Assembly (NCBI GenBank): GCA_905221605.1
Contig: CAJNDS010001446.1
Coordinates: forward strand, 570,815-634,814
Origin: Symbiodinium natans
Taxonomy: Eukaryota > Sar > Dinophyceae > Suessiales > Symbiodiniaceae
Direction: 5' to 3'
DNA: 64,000 nucleotides
Shown: in pieces, positions 16,921-27,016 of the stretch
Layout of the letters: the number at the start of each line of letters is the position of its first letter
How positions within the stretch are numbered: the stretch's first letter is position 1
Notes under the pieces: model-generated
What the model was told of the DNA's origin: nothing
Databases searched by the model: none
The model's input: the letters and a program-made list of their open reading frames with translations, nothing else
Program-made: the position numbers and the translations under genes

Positions 16921-17752
16921 AAGTTTGTGGATCCTTTGAGGGGAGTCCTTACCCCATTTTCCCTGAATAATGAAGCATCCGAAGGGGTCTCCATTTCCAG
17001 TATACTATCGCAGTTTAGGGTGCCCAACGACAGTACTTGAACTCATCAGTAGGCTTTGAGTAGCTTACCGTTTCTGTATTCACAACCCTAGTGCGTTTCT
17101 AATCCTACTGAAGCTACGTACGACCGAAATGAGAACCATCCATGAGCCCCTTATCCTAGGCAAATCAGTCCCGAACGCACATGAAGGATGACAGTTTCCC
17201 GGGGCCACGCTCGCGCCTGAGCTCGCGCGCGAGCTCGCGCGTGAGCTCGCGCGTGAGCTCGCGTGTGAGCTCATGCTGCTCTCGTGCACGGACGCCAAGC
17301 CCGTGTCCGTCCGACATGGACGGGGCCACTCTTCAGCAACTGGCCGACCTGCGGATCCGGATACTTCAGGGGTGCTTACTCGCTCGCCCATCCATATGGG
17401 GGCTTCCGAAATTTGGGGGTACCTTCTTGATTTCCTTATTATAAGGGGATCCTACTATTTGGGGGGGTCTGCATTGGGGGTCCCTCATTATCGCAAACCC
17501 TCACATACTTCGAAGGTCTCTTGGCTCCAGGAACGGCCTAGAATCTCCCTAGGTGTTTTACTGTTGGGCTGAAGGGCTTCAAGCAACGTTGGAGCAGCTT
17601 GCGAAAGTCCGAAGGACCCATGTGTACCAAGGAGACATTTCATGGAGTGTACTTCTCTGTGGCATGAGGTCAAGGTCTAAGATTTTGGGTTTTTGTTGGT
17701 TTGTGCTCGGCCTATGGCGCCTCATCGGAAGCATCTGAAACCTTGCTTGAAG
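16921..17752. other. Mixed stretch: GAGCTCGCGCGT minisatellite and a family K fragment
   Basis: 17215-17275 repeats GAGCTCGCGCGT in ~12-bp steps (Ser/Arg/Ala in any frame). 17291-17360 has the coding-like frame PSDMDGATLQQLADLRIR without clear splice sites. 17393-17475 matches family K (CATATGGGGGCTTCCGAAAT, then TTATAAGGGGATCCTACTAT). Nothing else is supported. Confidence 0.5.
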
Positions 17753-17830
17753 CCCTAAACCCTGAACCCTAAACCCTGAACCCTGAATCCTAAACCCTAT
17801 ACCCTAAACCTTATACCCTAAACCCTAAAC
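17753..17830 (-). repeat. ITS, CCCTAAA with CCCTGAA and CCCTATA
   Basis: About 11 mixed C-strand units. Confidence 0.9.
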
Positions 17831-17870
17831 AGACAGTCTCCCCCCCAAACGCTGCGCGCCCGTGGCGCAG

Positions 17871-17967
17871 GTGTCCTTTCACATGGTCGTCTACGGACAG
17901 GAGGATGGCAGGAGCACCCGGCTTCGGAGCTTTAACGGTGCCATCGATGCCGCTTGCTTGAACGCCC
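17871..17967 (+). CDS. Candidate exon ending at GTGAGT, next to a family A element
   Basis: CGTGGCGCAG|GTGTCC opens VSFHMVVYGQEDGRSTRLRS then FNGAIDAACLNA, 32 codons, to a consensus GTGAGT donor. The donor bases are the left target duplication of family A copy 2 plus its first T. Among the most protein-like frames in the window; family unknown. Confidence 0.45.
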
Positions 17968-17972
17968 GTGAG

Positions 17973-18069
17973 TTGGGATGCTCCCCCTTATACTAGTCCT
18001 TGATCGGGATTATAGCACCCTTATCATAATCCCTGTTAAGGATTGTTAGTAAAAGGGGGAACATCCCAA
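17973..18069. mobile_element. MITE-like family A, copy 2
   Basis: TTGGGATGCTCCCCCTTATA to AAAGGGGGAACATCCCAA. Target duplication CCCGTGAG / CCCATGAG, 7 of 8. Confidence 0.85.
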
Positions 18070-18080
18070 CCCATGAGCAA

Positions 18081-18192
18081 CATAGGGGTCTTAATAGTCT
18101 TAATACTTCGAACAGTTTTTTTTTGGGGGGGCTTTATAGTATGAGTATAAAGGGACCATATGGGAAGGCTATTAGTAATTATTCCGACCCCT
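18081..18192. mobile_element. MITE-like family G, copy 1
   Basis: ACATAGGGGTCTTAATAGTC to TAGTAATTATTCCGACCCCT, with a T/G homopolymer loop. Lies 11 bp from family A copy 2. Confidence 0.55.
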
Positions 18193-18339
18193 CGAGCTAC
18201 TTATCGCACTTCTGTATTGCAACCACAGCTGACGAAGGTACAGTTTGATTCACCAGGTCCCTACTCAAGGTACTGGTATGTTGGGATGCCAGACTGTGAA
18301 TGTGTTCACACAAGTACACGGACTTGTGTTCATTGCACT

Positions 18340-19128
18340 GTATTGTGTTTTTGCTCAATAGTGTATGGGCGGGAAGTGTATCGGCGGGAAGTGGGGGGGG
18401 GGGGTGGAGGGAATGCATGTGAAGACTTGGATCTCTTCCGTGACAGACGCCAGGACTTTTGCCCGTCACACATCGAGTTTGCGCCCGCATCTGTGTATAA
18501 CTTGCCTTAGGCTTCTATAAATATAACCTTCATCTGAGTCAGAATCTGTTCTTCAAGGGATTTCCGTGTGGAACCCTGTTGTTTTCATGGTGACTCACCT
18601 TCTGCGTACATATTATTATAGACAAGCATGAAATTCCTTCGTGAGAGCATTCCCTATAGAGTTCTATCGTGTTTTGAGATAGCCCGCCGCTTATTTCAGT
18701 AGCCTTACTGTGAGATGTTCTATTAGTTGATGGCACTGCCCCATAAATCCTGTAGTGTTTCCTTGTCCAAGTCAGGAAAGGCCGAGCACGAAGTCATCGC
18801 TGTGAGCGCCACACGATGCCCATTGGATACCCGTCCGAATTTATGGGGTCTAGGGTGTCTAGGGCAGCGTAGCGGCTTCTGGGGTGTACAAGCTGAAGAG
18901 GGGCTTCGAAAAGGAGTACAGAGCTAAGCGGGCGTTGCATCTGGGATTGATATGTTCAAGGGTATAGGGCTTAGGAGATGTTTAAGCCCAAAGCCCTAAA
19001 CCCGACATAGGACTTCTCCTGAGAGATGGGGAGCCGCCATCATCCCCCCCCCCCCCCCCCCCCGCTCGCCCCGACCATAATCCCAACTTGCTCAAACCCT
19101 TCCCCGGACCCCTTTTATCAAGAATGAG
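18340..19128. repeat. Tandem duplication of ~0.78 kb, copy 1
   Basis: Shares with 19247-20027 an ordered series of long near-identical blocks, e.g. GTGTATGGGCGGGAAGTG, GATCTCTTCCGTGACAGACG, CAAGGGATTTCCGTGTGGAA and CTGTGAGATGTTCTATTAG, to TTTTATCAAGAATGAG. No convincing gene; a 65-codon minus frame (18539-18736) is conserved in both copies simply because the DNA is. Confidence 0.93.
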
Positions 19129-19146
19129 GCTCATTCATAGTTGCTA

Positions 19147-19212
19147 CCCAGAGGCTCCTATGTAGTACCTTTTTGGGGTAGTACACTAGAATCCCGTATA
19201 TCTAACCCGAAC
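19147..19212. mobile_element. MITE-like family C, copy 3, right arm lost
   Basis: CCCAGAGGCTCCTATGTAGT through GGGGTAGTACACTAGAATCC and TCTAACCCGAACAG; stands at the junction between the two duplication copies. Confidence 0.65.
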
Positions 19213-19246
19213 AGAGTTATGAATGTATGCATATATTGTTTGTTAT

Positions 19247-20027
19247 TGTGCTGTGTTGTAATTTTGCTCCATAGTGTATGGGCGGGAAGTTTATCGGCGG
19301 GAAGTGGGGGGGGGGGGGGTGGCGTGGAGGGATTCATGTGAAGACTTGGATCTCTTCCGTGACAGACGCCAGGACTTTTGCCCGTCACACTCGAGTTTGT
19401 GCCCGCATCTGTGTATAAGTTGCCTTCGGCTTCTATAAACCTTCATCTGAGTCAGAATCTGTTCTTCAAGGGATTTCCGTATGGAACCCCGTTGTTTTCA
19501 CGGTGACTCACCTTCTCCTTCTGCGTACATATTATTATAGACACGCATGAAATTCCTTCGTGAGAGCATTCCCTATAGAGTTCTATCGTGTTTTGAGATA
19601 GCCCGCCGCTTATTTCAGTAGCCTTACTGTGAGATGTTCTATTAGTTGATGGCACTGCCCCATAAACCCTGTAGTGTTTCCTTGTCCAAGTCAGGAAAGG
19701 CCGAGCACGAAGTCATCGCTGTGAGCGCCACACGATGCCCATTGGATACCTGTCCGAATTTACGGGGTTTAGGGTGTCTAGGGCAGCGTAGGAGTGGCAG
19801 GGCTTCTGGGGTATGCAAGCTAAAGAGGGGCCTCGAAAAGGAGTACAGAGCTAAGCGGGTGTTGCATCTGGGATTGATATTTTCAAGGGTTTAGGGCTTA
19901 GGAGATGTTTAAGCCCACAGCCCGAAACCCGACATAGGACTTCTCCTGAGAGATGGGCCCCCCCTCGCCCCGACCATAATCCCAACTTGCTCAAACCCTT
20001 CCCCGAACCCCTTTTATCAAGAATGAG
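19247..20027. repeat. Tandem duplication of ~0.78 kb, copy 2
   Basis: Differs from copy 1 by scattered substitutions, a 6-bp CTCCTT insertion near 19515, loss of the C-run seen at 19044-19062, and small gains near 19790. Copies are offset by about 0.91 kb. Confidence 0.93.
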
Positions 20028-20070
20028 CCTGCATCGTTGATAAGGACCCCTGTCTACTTGACCATGTATC

Positions 20071-20176
20071 CATGAGTTTCCCTACTACCCCCCGTTCTTA
20101 ACCTTAATTAGGCACAATTAGCCCTAAATAACCTTAATTATGGCGAACCTAAGGAGGGGTAGTAGGGGAACCCATG
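20071..20176. mobile_element. MITE-like family H, copy 1 (no ITS)
   Basis: CATGAGTTTCCCTACTACCC to GGGTAGTAGGGGAACCCATG, with TTAATTA words in the loop. TGTATC and TGCATC near the ends may be a worn target duplication. Confidence 0.75.
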
Positions 20177-20367
20177 ATGCATCCAGAATCAAGGGTGTTC
20201 GCACCCATCGGTGCTTGAACAGCCGATGCGGGCCAAAGACTGCAAGCTTTCCGTTTTTGAGCAGCGGTTCCATTGACGTCTTCAACAGCTGATTGATCCC
20301 TCTCTCCTTCCCAGACCTCAGCGAACTTTCAAAAAAGGAATCCTGAACCCTATAAACCCGAAAAGCT

Positions 20368-20457
20368 AAACCCCAAACCCCGAACCCCGAACCCCAAACC
20401 CCAAACCCCAAACCCTAAACCCTAAGCCCTAAACCCTAAACCCTTAGGGTTTAGGGC
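20368..20457. repeat. ITS: C-strand CCCCAAA/CCCTAAA ending tail-to-tail in TTAGGGTTTAGGG
   Basis: C-strand units to 20443, then two G-strand units at once. Confidence 0.9.
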
Positions 20458-20461
20458 CCAG

Positions 20462-20567
20462 GTGGTCGGACATCCGGCAAGTTCCAGGGCCTTCTGTGAT
20501 GACTGCTGTGGTCCTGTGGACCACAGCAGCGCAATTTCGAAGTGAGCTCGGACAGAAGGACGCCTAA
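20462..20567 (+). CDS. Candidate terminal exon bracketed by ITS (34 codons + TAA)
   Basis: GGGCCCAG|G opens WSDIRQVPGPSVMTAVVLWT then TAAQFRSELGQKDA and TAA at 20565-20567; the G-strand array follows at 20593. Contains the perfect hairpin GCTGTGGTCC...GGACCACAGC, which is a caution that the sequence could be structural rather than coding. Confidence 0.35.
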
Positions 20568-20592
20568 ACCCAACATGGACCCCCAAAGTATG

Positions 20593-20692
20593 TAGGGTTT
20601 AGGGTTTAGGGTTTAGGGTTTAGGGTTTAGGGTTTAGGGTTTAGGGTTTAGGGTTTAGGGTTTAGGGTTTAGGGTTTAGGGTTTAGGGTTTA
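20593..20692 (+). repeat. ITS, TTTAGGG x ~14
   Basis: Perfect array of about 100 bp. Confidence 0.97.
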
Positions 20693-21610
20693 GAGACAGC
20701 CCAAAACCCTCAAAAGCGTCGAGCATGGGTAAAGGACCCTAGGCCCTAAGGCATGGCTGTGACTTGGTGTGCGGGTGTAGGGTCTAGATCGTACGCGCAT
20801 TCCCTTTTTCGGGGCTAGGGTTCTGCAAACAAAGCTCGGCTAATTCATATTCTAAACCCGGTTTCCCCACTAGTAAGTACGAAGCCTGCGGTTTCATTGT
20901 TGTGCAAGGTCCGGGGTTCAGGCGTTTCGTGTTTTCAGCTCACGCGGTCGATGGCTTGGAAATTTACTAAACACCCATTATGCTTAGAGGGGGTGCGCGT
21001 GGTGAACAGGCCTTCAGGGTGTTGCCCACAAAAAATCGCACCGATGTGCGCAGGCTCTCACTTTCGTGTTGTCGACTTTCAAACATCTGAGGGTGCGGGA
21101 AACATCGGGCACGCACCTTGCAACTAAAAAGCTTGCTGCATGTTGAACTATCCCCCCCCCCCCCCCCCCAATGGACAAAAGCTGCATTCGCAGCAATGGT
21201 TTGTTGTGATTTAACCCTGAATGAAGCCTGCACCCTAAACCCTAAACCCTGTAAACCATCACGCTCCCTCCGTGGGGTATAGGGAGGGTTTGGGGGATTT
21301 ATGCTTTAAGGCTTGGGGATTAGCTTCTTGGGGTTAGTCTTTGCCAATTTACCGGAGGGTTCAGGTTTAGGGGAATGGGTTCGGGGGTTGGGCATGTTCC
21401 AGTCGCTTCGTTTAAGTAGGAGTTTGAGAACCTTGGGTTTAGGGTTTAGAGTTTAGGGTTTAGGGTTTAGGGTTGAGGTTCTCATGGGGTGCTAACAAAT
21501 CACGTCGAAAGTAGAGGTAACATTGAGGGTCAAGCCCCTTCAGAGGGCGACCTCCAGTCAATGTCTTCCTGTCCTTTGAGCTGCTCAACATTTTGAGAGC
21601 ACCGACTCTT
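20693..21610. other. Spacer with short ITS at 21232-21250 (-) and 21435-21475 (+)
   Basis: C16 run at 21151-21169. No element or gene supported. Confidence 0.45.
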
Positions 21611-21740
21611 CATGGGTTCCCCTACTACCCTCCCCTATACTCCCCCCCCCCCCTAGGTTTAGGGTTTACAGGGTTTAGGGCTTAGAGTTTAGGGTTCCCC
21701 CCTATACTAAGTGCAGAGGGGGGTAGTAGGGGAACCCATG
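21611..21740. mobile_element. MITE-like family H, copy 2, with ITS in the loop
   Basis: CATGGGTTCCCCTACTACCC to GGGTAGTAGGGGAACCCATG, perfect 20-bp ends. Where copy 1 has TTAATTA sequence this copy carries six G-strand units (21655-21697). Confidence 0.85.
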
Positions 21741-22323
21741 AAATCTGGGCACAGAGTTTCGAGCTAGTCCCCTCGCCCAAATTTTGTCAAAGACCCTCCG
21801 ACCCCCAACCCAACCAAAGCCAGTTAAAATCATAGTTACCCTACTTGTAACCACACTTAATAAACAACTACCCATGAACCTCCAAGTAAAGTACCTATCT
21901 TTTGGGGGTGGGTAGGTTTCGTATCAGGGGGAGGGGATGCGATGCTTTCTGTTTGCGAAAGCACAGGGCCTCACAGAACCTCTGCCGTTTCAAAGTGCGC
22001 CTTGGAACCCGGCCCGGTAGGGGTTTAGGGTTTAGGATTTGGGGTTAGGGTTTAGGTTTACGTAGGACTCAGGGGTAGACTTGGAGGGTTTCGAAGAACA
22101 CCTTCCCACTCACAACTCTGTTTGGCAAGTTTCTGGAAACCTTCAATCAAACTCCCAATCTTTACACACGAAACCCGGAACCCGAAACCCTAACCCTAAA
22201 CCCGACACTCTGGAGTACGCAACCAAGGGGCCAACGGCAGGTTTAGTGTCTGTGCAGTTCTGAGAGACCTCCCAGCATCCCTTCTTGAGCTGCAACAGGC
22301 CAGGGGTTTCGTTTTTCGTGTTC
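21741..22323. other. Spacer with family B right half (21838-21895) and worn ITS (22020-22060)
   Basis: TTACCCTACTTGTAACC...CTACCCATGAACCTCCAAG is a right arm only. No gene. Confidence 0.5.
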
Positions 22324-22442
22324 AGGTTTAGGGCTTAGGGCTTATGGCTCAGGGCTCCGGGCTCAGGGCTCAGGGCTCAGGGCTTAGGGCTCCGGGCTTA
22401 GGGCTTATAGGGCTTAGGGCTTAAGGGCTTAGGGCTTAGGTC
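22324..22442 (+). repeat. Degenerate G-strand array (CTTAGGG, CTCAGGG)
   Basis: About 16 heptamers dominated by GGGCTCA and GGGCTTA. Confidence 0.85.
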
Positions 22443-22570
22443 TCAACACCCACGATGTTTTTGCTTTACTAGTTTCAGGTTGCTATGGCAGCCATTCGGG
22501 CTTTTCTGAGCCTGCGTGTTTTGCAGTCTGTTCAAGACTTTGCTTCTTCAATCGGCAAGCTCTCGCAACC

Positions 22571-22654
22571 TAATATAGGGGCCTTAATACTTAGAAAGGA
22601 ACCATAAGGGAATCTTATGAGAAATTATTGCCACCCCTATATTAACTAATTTCG
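22571..22654. mobile_element. MITE-like family G, copy 2
   Basis: TAATATAGGGGCCTTAATAC to ATTATTGCCACCCCTATATTA. Confidence 0.65.
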
Positions 22655-22726
22655 GGGCCATGATCGGGCAAGTGAGTGCATCTAGTCTGTGGCTCGCCTG
22701 AGCGGCCGAGGTGGCTAGCCGATCCA

Positions 22727-22962
22727 CCCTAAACCCTAAACCCTAAACCCTAAACCCTAAACCCTAAACCCTAAACCCTAAACCCTAAACCCTAAACCCT
22801 AAACCCTAAACCCTAAACCCTAAACCCTAAACCCTAAACCCTAAACCCTAAAAACCCTAAACCCTAAACCCTAAACCCTAAACCCTAAACCCTAAACCCT
22901 AAACCCTAAACCCTAAACCCTAAACCCTAAACCCTAAACCCTAAACCCTAAACCCTAAACCC
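22727..22962 (-). repeat. Longest perfect ITS, CCCTAAA x ~33
   Basis: 236 bp of C-strand repeat with a single two-base insertion near 22850. Confidence 0.98.
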
Positions 22963-23254
22963 CAAGCTACTACTCCAACATCTGGCTTCACAAGGCTTAA
23001 GACTGGTCAGGCACATGAACGCGGCCCAAAACTCAAGACCTTCAAGCCCTTTGAGAACCTAGGTTGCAGCTTCATCTAAATCACTACAAAACCCTCAACC
23101 CCACAAGAAACCCCAAGACCTAGCATCAGTGCACGACCTTATGAGGCTTCAGCGCTTTGTTGAACTTTGTTGTTGCACTCCAGACTGAGAGCCTACGAGG
23201 TTGGTGTCTTGTTTTTGTTGCACGGAGTTTGGGCTCTCGGGTAGAAGGGGTAGC

Positions 23255-23366
23255 TTGGGATGCTCCCCCGTATACTAACAGTCCTTGATAGGGATTATGG
23301 TACCACTCCCCCCCCCCCCCCAATAGTCCCTATGCAGGACTGTTGGTACAAGGGGGAACATCTTAA
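23255..23366. mobile_element. MITE-like family A, copy 3
   Basis: TTGGGATGCTCCCCCGTATA to TACAAGGGGGAACATCTTAA with a C-run loop. Target duplication GGGGTAGC / GGGGTACC, 7 of 8. Confidence 0.85.
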
Positions 23367-23746
23367 GGGGTACCCGAATTGAGGGTTCAGAGCCTTGTAC
23401 GTTTTAGGATTCACTTGCCAGGGCTGCCTGGTAGAGGCCAGCACGCCAAATGGGATGCTATGTCAGACGAGTCACATGTGTGAGAGCGCGTTGCTGGAGG
23501 CAAGAGGCTTTACCCTTTACCTGAAGGTTGCTCCATACCAGGCCCATAGAAGACTCAAGACTGAGTTAAGGAAGAGACCTCGCATCCGAACAGGACATCC
23601 TATGTATTGTAAGGTACATTCCACTCCCTACTAAGGACCGAGAAGGGGGAACATTCCCGCATATTCCTTGTGTAGGAAGTAGTGGGCTCCCTCTGGGAGT
23701 TCAGCTTCAACTCTTCCCCGGGCTCGACGTCCCACTGAAGGGCTTA
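23367..23746. other. Spacer, nothing supported
   Basis: A 79-codon plus frame (23395-23634) has no recognisable domain and no splice or repeat context. Confidence 0.4.
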
Positions 23747-23865
23747 CTTGAGGGTCATGGGTAGCTAGAAGTGGGGATACAAGGAGGGTCACTATACTTA
23801 CAAATGGTTAGAACCTTAGTTAGGGTACGTGTAACCCTACTTATAACTACCCATGAACCTTCAAG
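23747..23865. mobile_element. MITE-like family B, copy 5
   Basis: CTTGAGGGTCATGGGTAG to CTACCCATGAACCTTCAAG, TA on both sides. Confidence 0.82.
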
Positions 23866-24398
23866 TAGGGTGTAGGCTTTAGGGTTTGGGGTCTCATGTC
23901 CCGCAACCTCTGGGTTTTGCCATGGAAGCGCTGATCCACAGTGACAGTCACTCTCATCGAGGGCTCGCAAGGGCAATGCCGTGTATATATCTTTTTAAAA
24001 GCTTTGTATCATACCCCGCACCCCCTGAGGCCGGAAGTGCTTATATTCGATGTGCAGAAGTGGGATACTTGGGTGTTTATAGCTCTGGGTGTAGTGTTTA
24101 TGGCTCTGGGTGTAGAACAGAAACCCTCAACCCTAATCGAATATGCCAATGTCCGTAATACCCATACCCGAATCAAATCCTGCGCCCCTCAAGTTTGGGA
24201 TGTCTGAAATATGAGCAGAGCTTTAACTTATCGTCCTCGTCTGGCTACCCTTAAAGAGTTTCCCAACCTCCCTCAACCCCAAATCCCATGAATCACGCAG
24301 CGTGAAATCCTGCAAGCACTAGAAACCCCATAAAACCTTTTGAAGAAAACCCCGTCAGCCCCAGAAACCCTCCCCCAAACCCCCGAACCCTAAACCCT
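23866..24398. other. Spacer, worn CCCTAAA words only
   Basis: No gene supported; CTGGGTGTAGTGTTTATGG-type 21-bp duplication near 24083-24115. Confidence 0.4.
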
Positions 24399-24520
24399 AC
24401 AGGGTGGGGCCCCCTAGTTATAAGTAGAGTTATAAGGGCCCTAAATTGGGTTATAAGGACCCTAAGTTAGGTTATAAGTCCCTTAACTACAGTTAGTATA
24501 GTAAGGGGGCCCCACCCTGT
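24399..24520. mobile_element. Palindromic element N
   Basis: CAGGGTGGGGCCCCCTAGTT and reverse of AAGGGGGCCCCACCCTG, perfect for 18 bases, with TTATAAG words inside and TA on both sides. CTTATAA-rich centre resembles family B. Confidence 0.8.
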
Positions 24521-24559
24521 AGACCCTAAAGCCTAAACCCCGAAACCCTATAAAGCCTG

Positions 24560-24649
24560 CTTGAAGGCTCCAATGTAGTTCCCTTTCGGATTAGATATAA
24601 GGGATGCTAGTATACCACCGCAAAAAGGTACTACACAGGGGCCTCTGGG
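24560..24649. mobile_element. MITE-like family C, copy 4 (worn)
   Basis: GAAGGCTCCAATGTAGTTCC to GGTACTACACAGGGGCCTCT, right end GGG followed by TA. Confidence 0.7.
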
Positions 24650-24658
24650 TAACGCCGA

Positions 24659-24703
24659 TAAACCCCAAACCCTAAACCCTAAACCCGAAACCCGAAACCC
24701 GTA
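24659..24703 (-). repeat. ITS, CCCTAAA/CCCGAAA
   Basis: Six mixed C-strand units. Confidence 0.85.
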
Positions 24704-24716
24704 GCCTCAGGGTGAG

Positions 24717-24798
24717 GTCCTCCGCTTTTCGGAGGCTTCCGGGGCTCCTTGAGGTTTGTCGGAGCTCAGCCAAGCACTGGCCAGCCAAACTCTCCAGG
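24717..24798 (+). CDS. Candidate exon bracketed by ITS (27 codons)
   Basis: CAGGGTGAG|G, then SSAFRRLPGLLEVCRSSAKH and WPAKLSR to AGG|GTTTAGGG. Arrays at 13 and 0 bp. Confidence 0.37.
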
Positions 24799-24845
24799 GT
24801 TTAGGGTTTAGGGTTTAGGGTTTAGGGTTTAGGGTTTAGGGTTTT
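24799..24845 (+). repeat. ITS, TTTAGGG x ~6.5, joined to family G copy 3
   Basis: Array begins on the candidate donor; 24851-24953 is GAGTTAGGGGTCGGAATCAT to CCAATTATTGAGGCCCCTAT, a family G element. Confidence 0.93.
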
Positions 24846-25045
24846 ATAAGAGTTAGGGGTCGGAATCATTACTAGTATTCCCTTAGGGTCCCTTTGTAAT
24901 TATACCATAGTACCCCCAAAAACCCTATTCCAATTATTGAGGCCCCTATATTATCTTTCTCTCTCTTTTCTTAGGGATACTTCGGAATGTATGCTTGTTT
25001 TTGGGGTGCTAAAGTTTTCCTAAGAAACAGCTAAACTTGTAGTTT

Positions 25046-25607
25046 TTGCTAGGGTTCCAAGTTCAGCACAGTTTAGGGATTCTGGGTTTCAGGCTTGAGG
25101 GGTTAGGGCATTTGTTTTTTTGGGGGGTGTTTAGGCCCCATCAGCCGAGCTCTCACTTTAGGGATAGGGTTTTCGGACTTAGGGTTGTAGGTTACAAGGA
25201 GTATAGGATTTCAGGATTTAGGGTTGTAGGTTATAGGGATCATAGGGTTTCAGGATTTAGGGTTGCAGGTTATGGGGATTATGGGGTTTAGGGGTTTGGG
25301 GTTGTAGGTTTTAGGGATGATGGGGTTCAGGGGTTTAGGTTTTAGGGATTGTAGGAGTTAGAATTTTAGGGTTTAAGTGTTCAGGCTTTTCGGGTTTACG
25401 GTTTCTCGCGGATTTGGGGTTTAGGACGTTGGGGTTTAGGTTGTTGGGGTTGGGTTTAGAGAGCTTGCAGGGTTCGCAGGGGTCGTTGGGGTTTAGGTTG
25501 TTTGCGTTGAGGTTTCGAGGGCTTGCAGAGGGTCCGCCGGGCTTGTAGATGTTTAGGTACAAGCCTGCAGGTTTTTGGGTGGGGGGGTTTGGGATTGTCG
25601 GGCTTAG
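25046..25607 (+). repeat. Degenerate GGATTTAGGGTTGTAGGTTA repeat
   Basis: From 25185 to about 25330 the phrase ATTTAGGGTTGTAGGTTA with TAGGGAT returns about every 40 bp; the rest is worn G-strand telomere-like sequence. Frames such as RVVGYRDHRVSGFRV come from this repeat. Confidence 0.65.
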
Positions 25608-25835
25608 CCCTAAACTCTAAACCCTAAACCCTAAGCCGTGATGTAGAGTTAGCAGGATTCCTGGGGCTGACAGCTGGACAATCAAGAGGAGTAGTCGTCG
25701 ACGTCGTCGCGTCACAGACATGGTCGCGGCAGTCGGAGAAGCTGTTGTCTTCGTGGTCTCTAAAACCTAAACCCTACACCCTAAGCCCTAAACCCGAAAC
25801 CCTGAACCCTAAACCCGAAACCCTAAACCCTAAAC
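25608..25835 (-). repeat. Two ITS (25608-25637, 25761-25835) around a coding-like 125-bp island
   Basis: The island reads SRIPGADSWTIKRSSRRRRR then VTDMVAAVGEAVVFVVSK after TTAGCAGG, but lies between two C-strand arrays. Confidence 0.5.
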
Positions 25836-26219
25836 TCGTGGTCCGTCCTAGTCCGTCGTGATCATAGCACGAGGAGAGTGCGCTGGCCAGCAGTCCTTGG
25901 ATCGTTAGGAAATAGCAGGAGCTATCCCATGCAGCTTTCCATCTGCTAGGAAGCGCTGCATTTCCGCGTGGCCGGGTCAAAAAAGACACGCAGAAGTGAG
26001 CTCCTGCCGCACAGGTCTGAGTCAACGGACTTGCGAGTCGAGGGACTCGGATCCATCCTGCGTTACAAGGACGCAGGCCAAAGGGCCTTGCGCACAGAGT
26101 AAAGGACACCTGGAGCTCGCTCGCCCTGCGCAAAAGCACGCCGAGCGCCTTCTGTGTGCTGTCCTAGGTTGGCTTTTTGGGAATTTTGTATTTTCCCTTT
26201 TTTGGGTTTATAAGGGACC

Positions 26220-26300
26220 CTTATTACTATTATTATTATTACTATTACTATTACCATTACTATTATTATTGTTAGTATTATTAATATTTTTCTATTTTTT
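26220..26300. repeat. (TTA/TAC)n microsatellite
   Basis: Trinucleotide tract, Leu- or Ile-rich in frames of both strands. Confidence 0.85.
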
Positions 26301-26441
26301 ATTATATATAAACATTTTTCAGAGGGTTTAAAGGCCAACCCGGTTGTCTTGCTTGCGCGGAGATCTTTGATTAACAATTCTGGGTGAGGCTTCGAGCAGC
26401 CCGAGATGTGATGATGGTTCCTCAGTTGTCAATGGGAATGT

Positions 26442-26513
26442 GTTTAGGGTTTAGGGTTTAGGGTTTAGGGTTTAGGGTTTAGGGTTTAGGGTTTAGGGTT
26501 TAGGGTTTAGGGT
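26442..26513 (+). repeat. ITS, TTTAGGG x ~10
   Basis: Perfect array. Confidence 0.97.
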
Positions 26514-26597
26514 CCCCCCTAAACATACATGAGTCCCGACAATTCTGAGCAAAAGTGTATGGTTTAGGGCAGCATTTATTCGTTCCGAAAGTCTCAG

Positions 26598-26659
26598 AAC
26601 TTGCAGCCGCCCAGCACGTGGCGCTGAGGGACCCAAGAGCGCCCAATATCCTGGATCAA
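26598..26659 (+). CDS. Candidate exon (20 codons)
   Basis: Pyrimidine-rich ...ATTTATTCGTTCCGAAAGTCTCAG, then LAAAQHVALRDPRAPNILDQ to a GTAATT donor. Not bracketed by arrays on both sides. Confidence 0.3.
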
Positions 26660-26792
26660 GTAATTCCCTGAGTTCTTAATTAAACCAGACCTCCCTCGTT
26701 CTTTGAATTCGCAATGATTGGGCTCCATGGGAAGCTTTGCAACTTGCGGAAGTCCAAACAACGTTTCGCTGTTTGGGGGGTCACAGGTTGGA

Positions 26793-26928
26793 CCCAGAGA
26801 GCCCGATACCCCTTGAATAAGGAATATACCTTAAATCATATTAAGGCTCCCTAAACCCTAAGCCCTAAACCCTCAACCCTAAACCCTAAACCCTAAACCC
26901 TTATTCAAGAGGCAGCGGGCTCTTTGGG
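26793..26928. mobile_element. MITE-like family I, copy 2, centre replaced by ITS
   Basis: CCCAGAGAGCCCGATACCCC to GCGGGCTCTTTGGG with GA on both sides. It follows copy 1 through AAGGAATATACCTTAAAT; then C-strand units (26849-26900) stand where copy 1 continues, and the right arm resumes at TTATTCAAGAGG. Confidence 0.87.
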
Positions 26929-26948
26929 GATGTTTGTTTCTGTTGCAG

Positions 26949-27016
26949 GCCATGTCTATCCTCTTACGGACGCAGCTGGGCCGACATCGTGATGAGGCTG
27001 CTTCGATGCAGCTGGG
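26949..27016 (+). CDS. Candidate exon bracketed by ITS (22 codons)
   Basis: TTTGTTTCTGTTGCAG|G is the best acceptor in the window. Two frames stay open: AMSILLRTQLGRHRDEAASM and PCLSSYGRSWADIVMRLLRC. Right edge GGG|GTTTAGGG. The acceptor lies 18 bp beyond the right end of family I copy 2. Confidence 0.42.

Noticed and set aside
22727-22962. A true chromosome end
   Set aside because: The array is internal, flanked by ordinary sequence on both sides, and neighbouring arrays point both ways.
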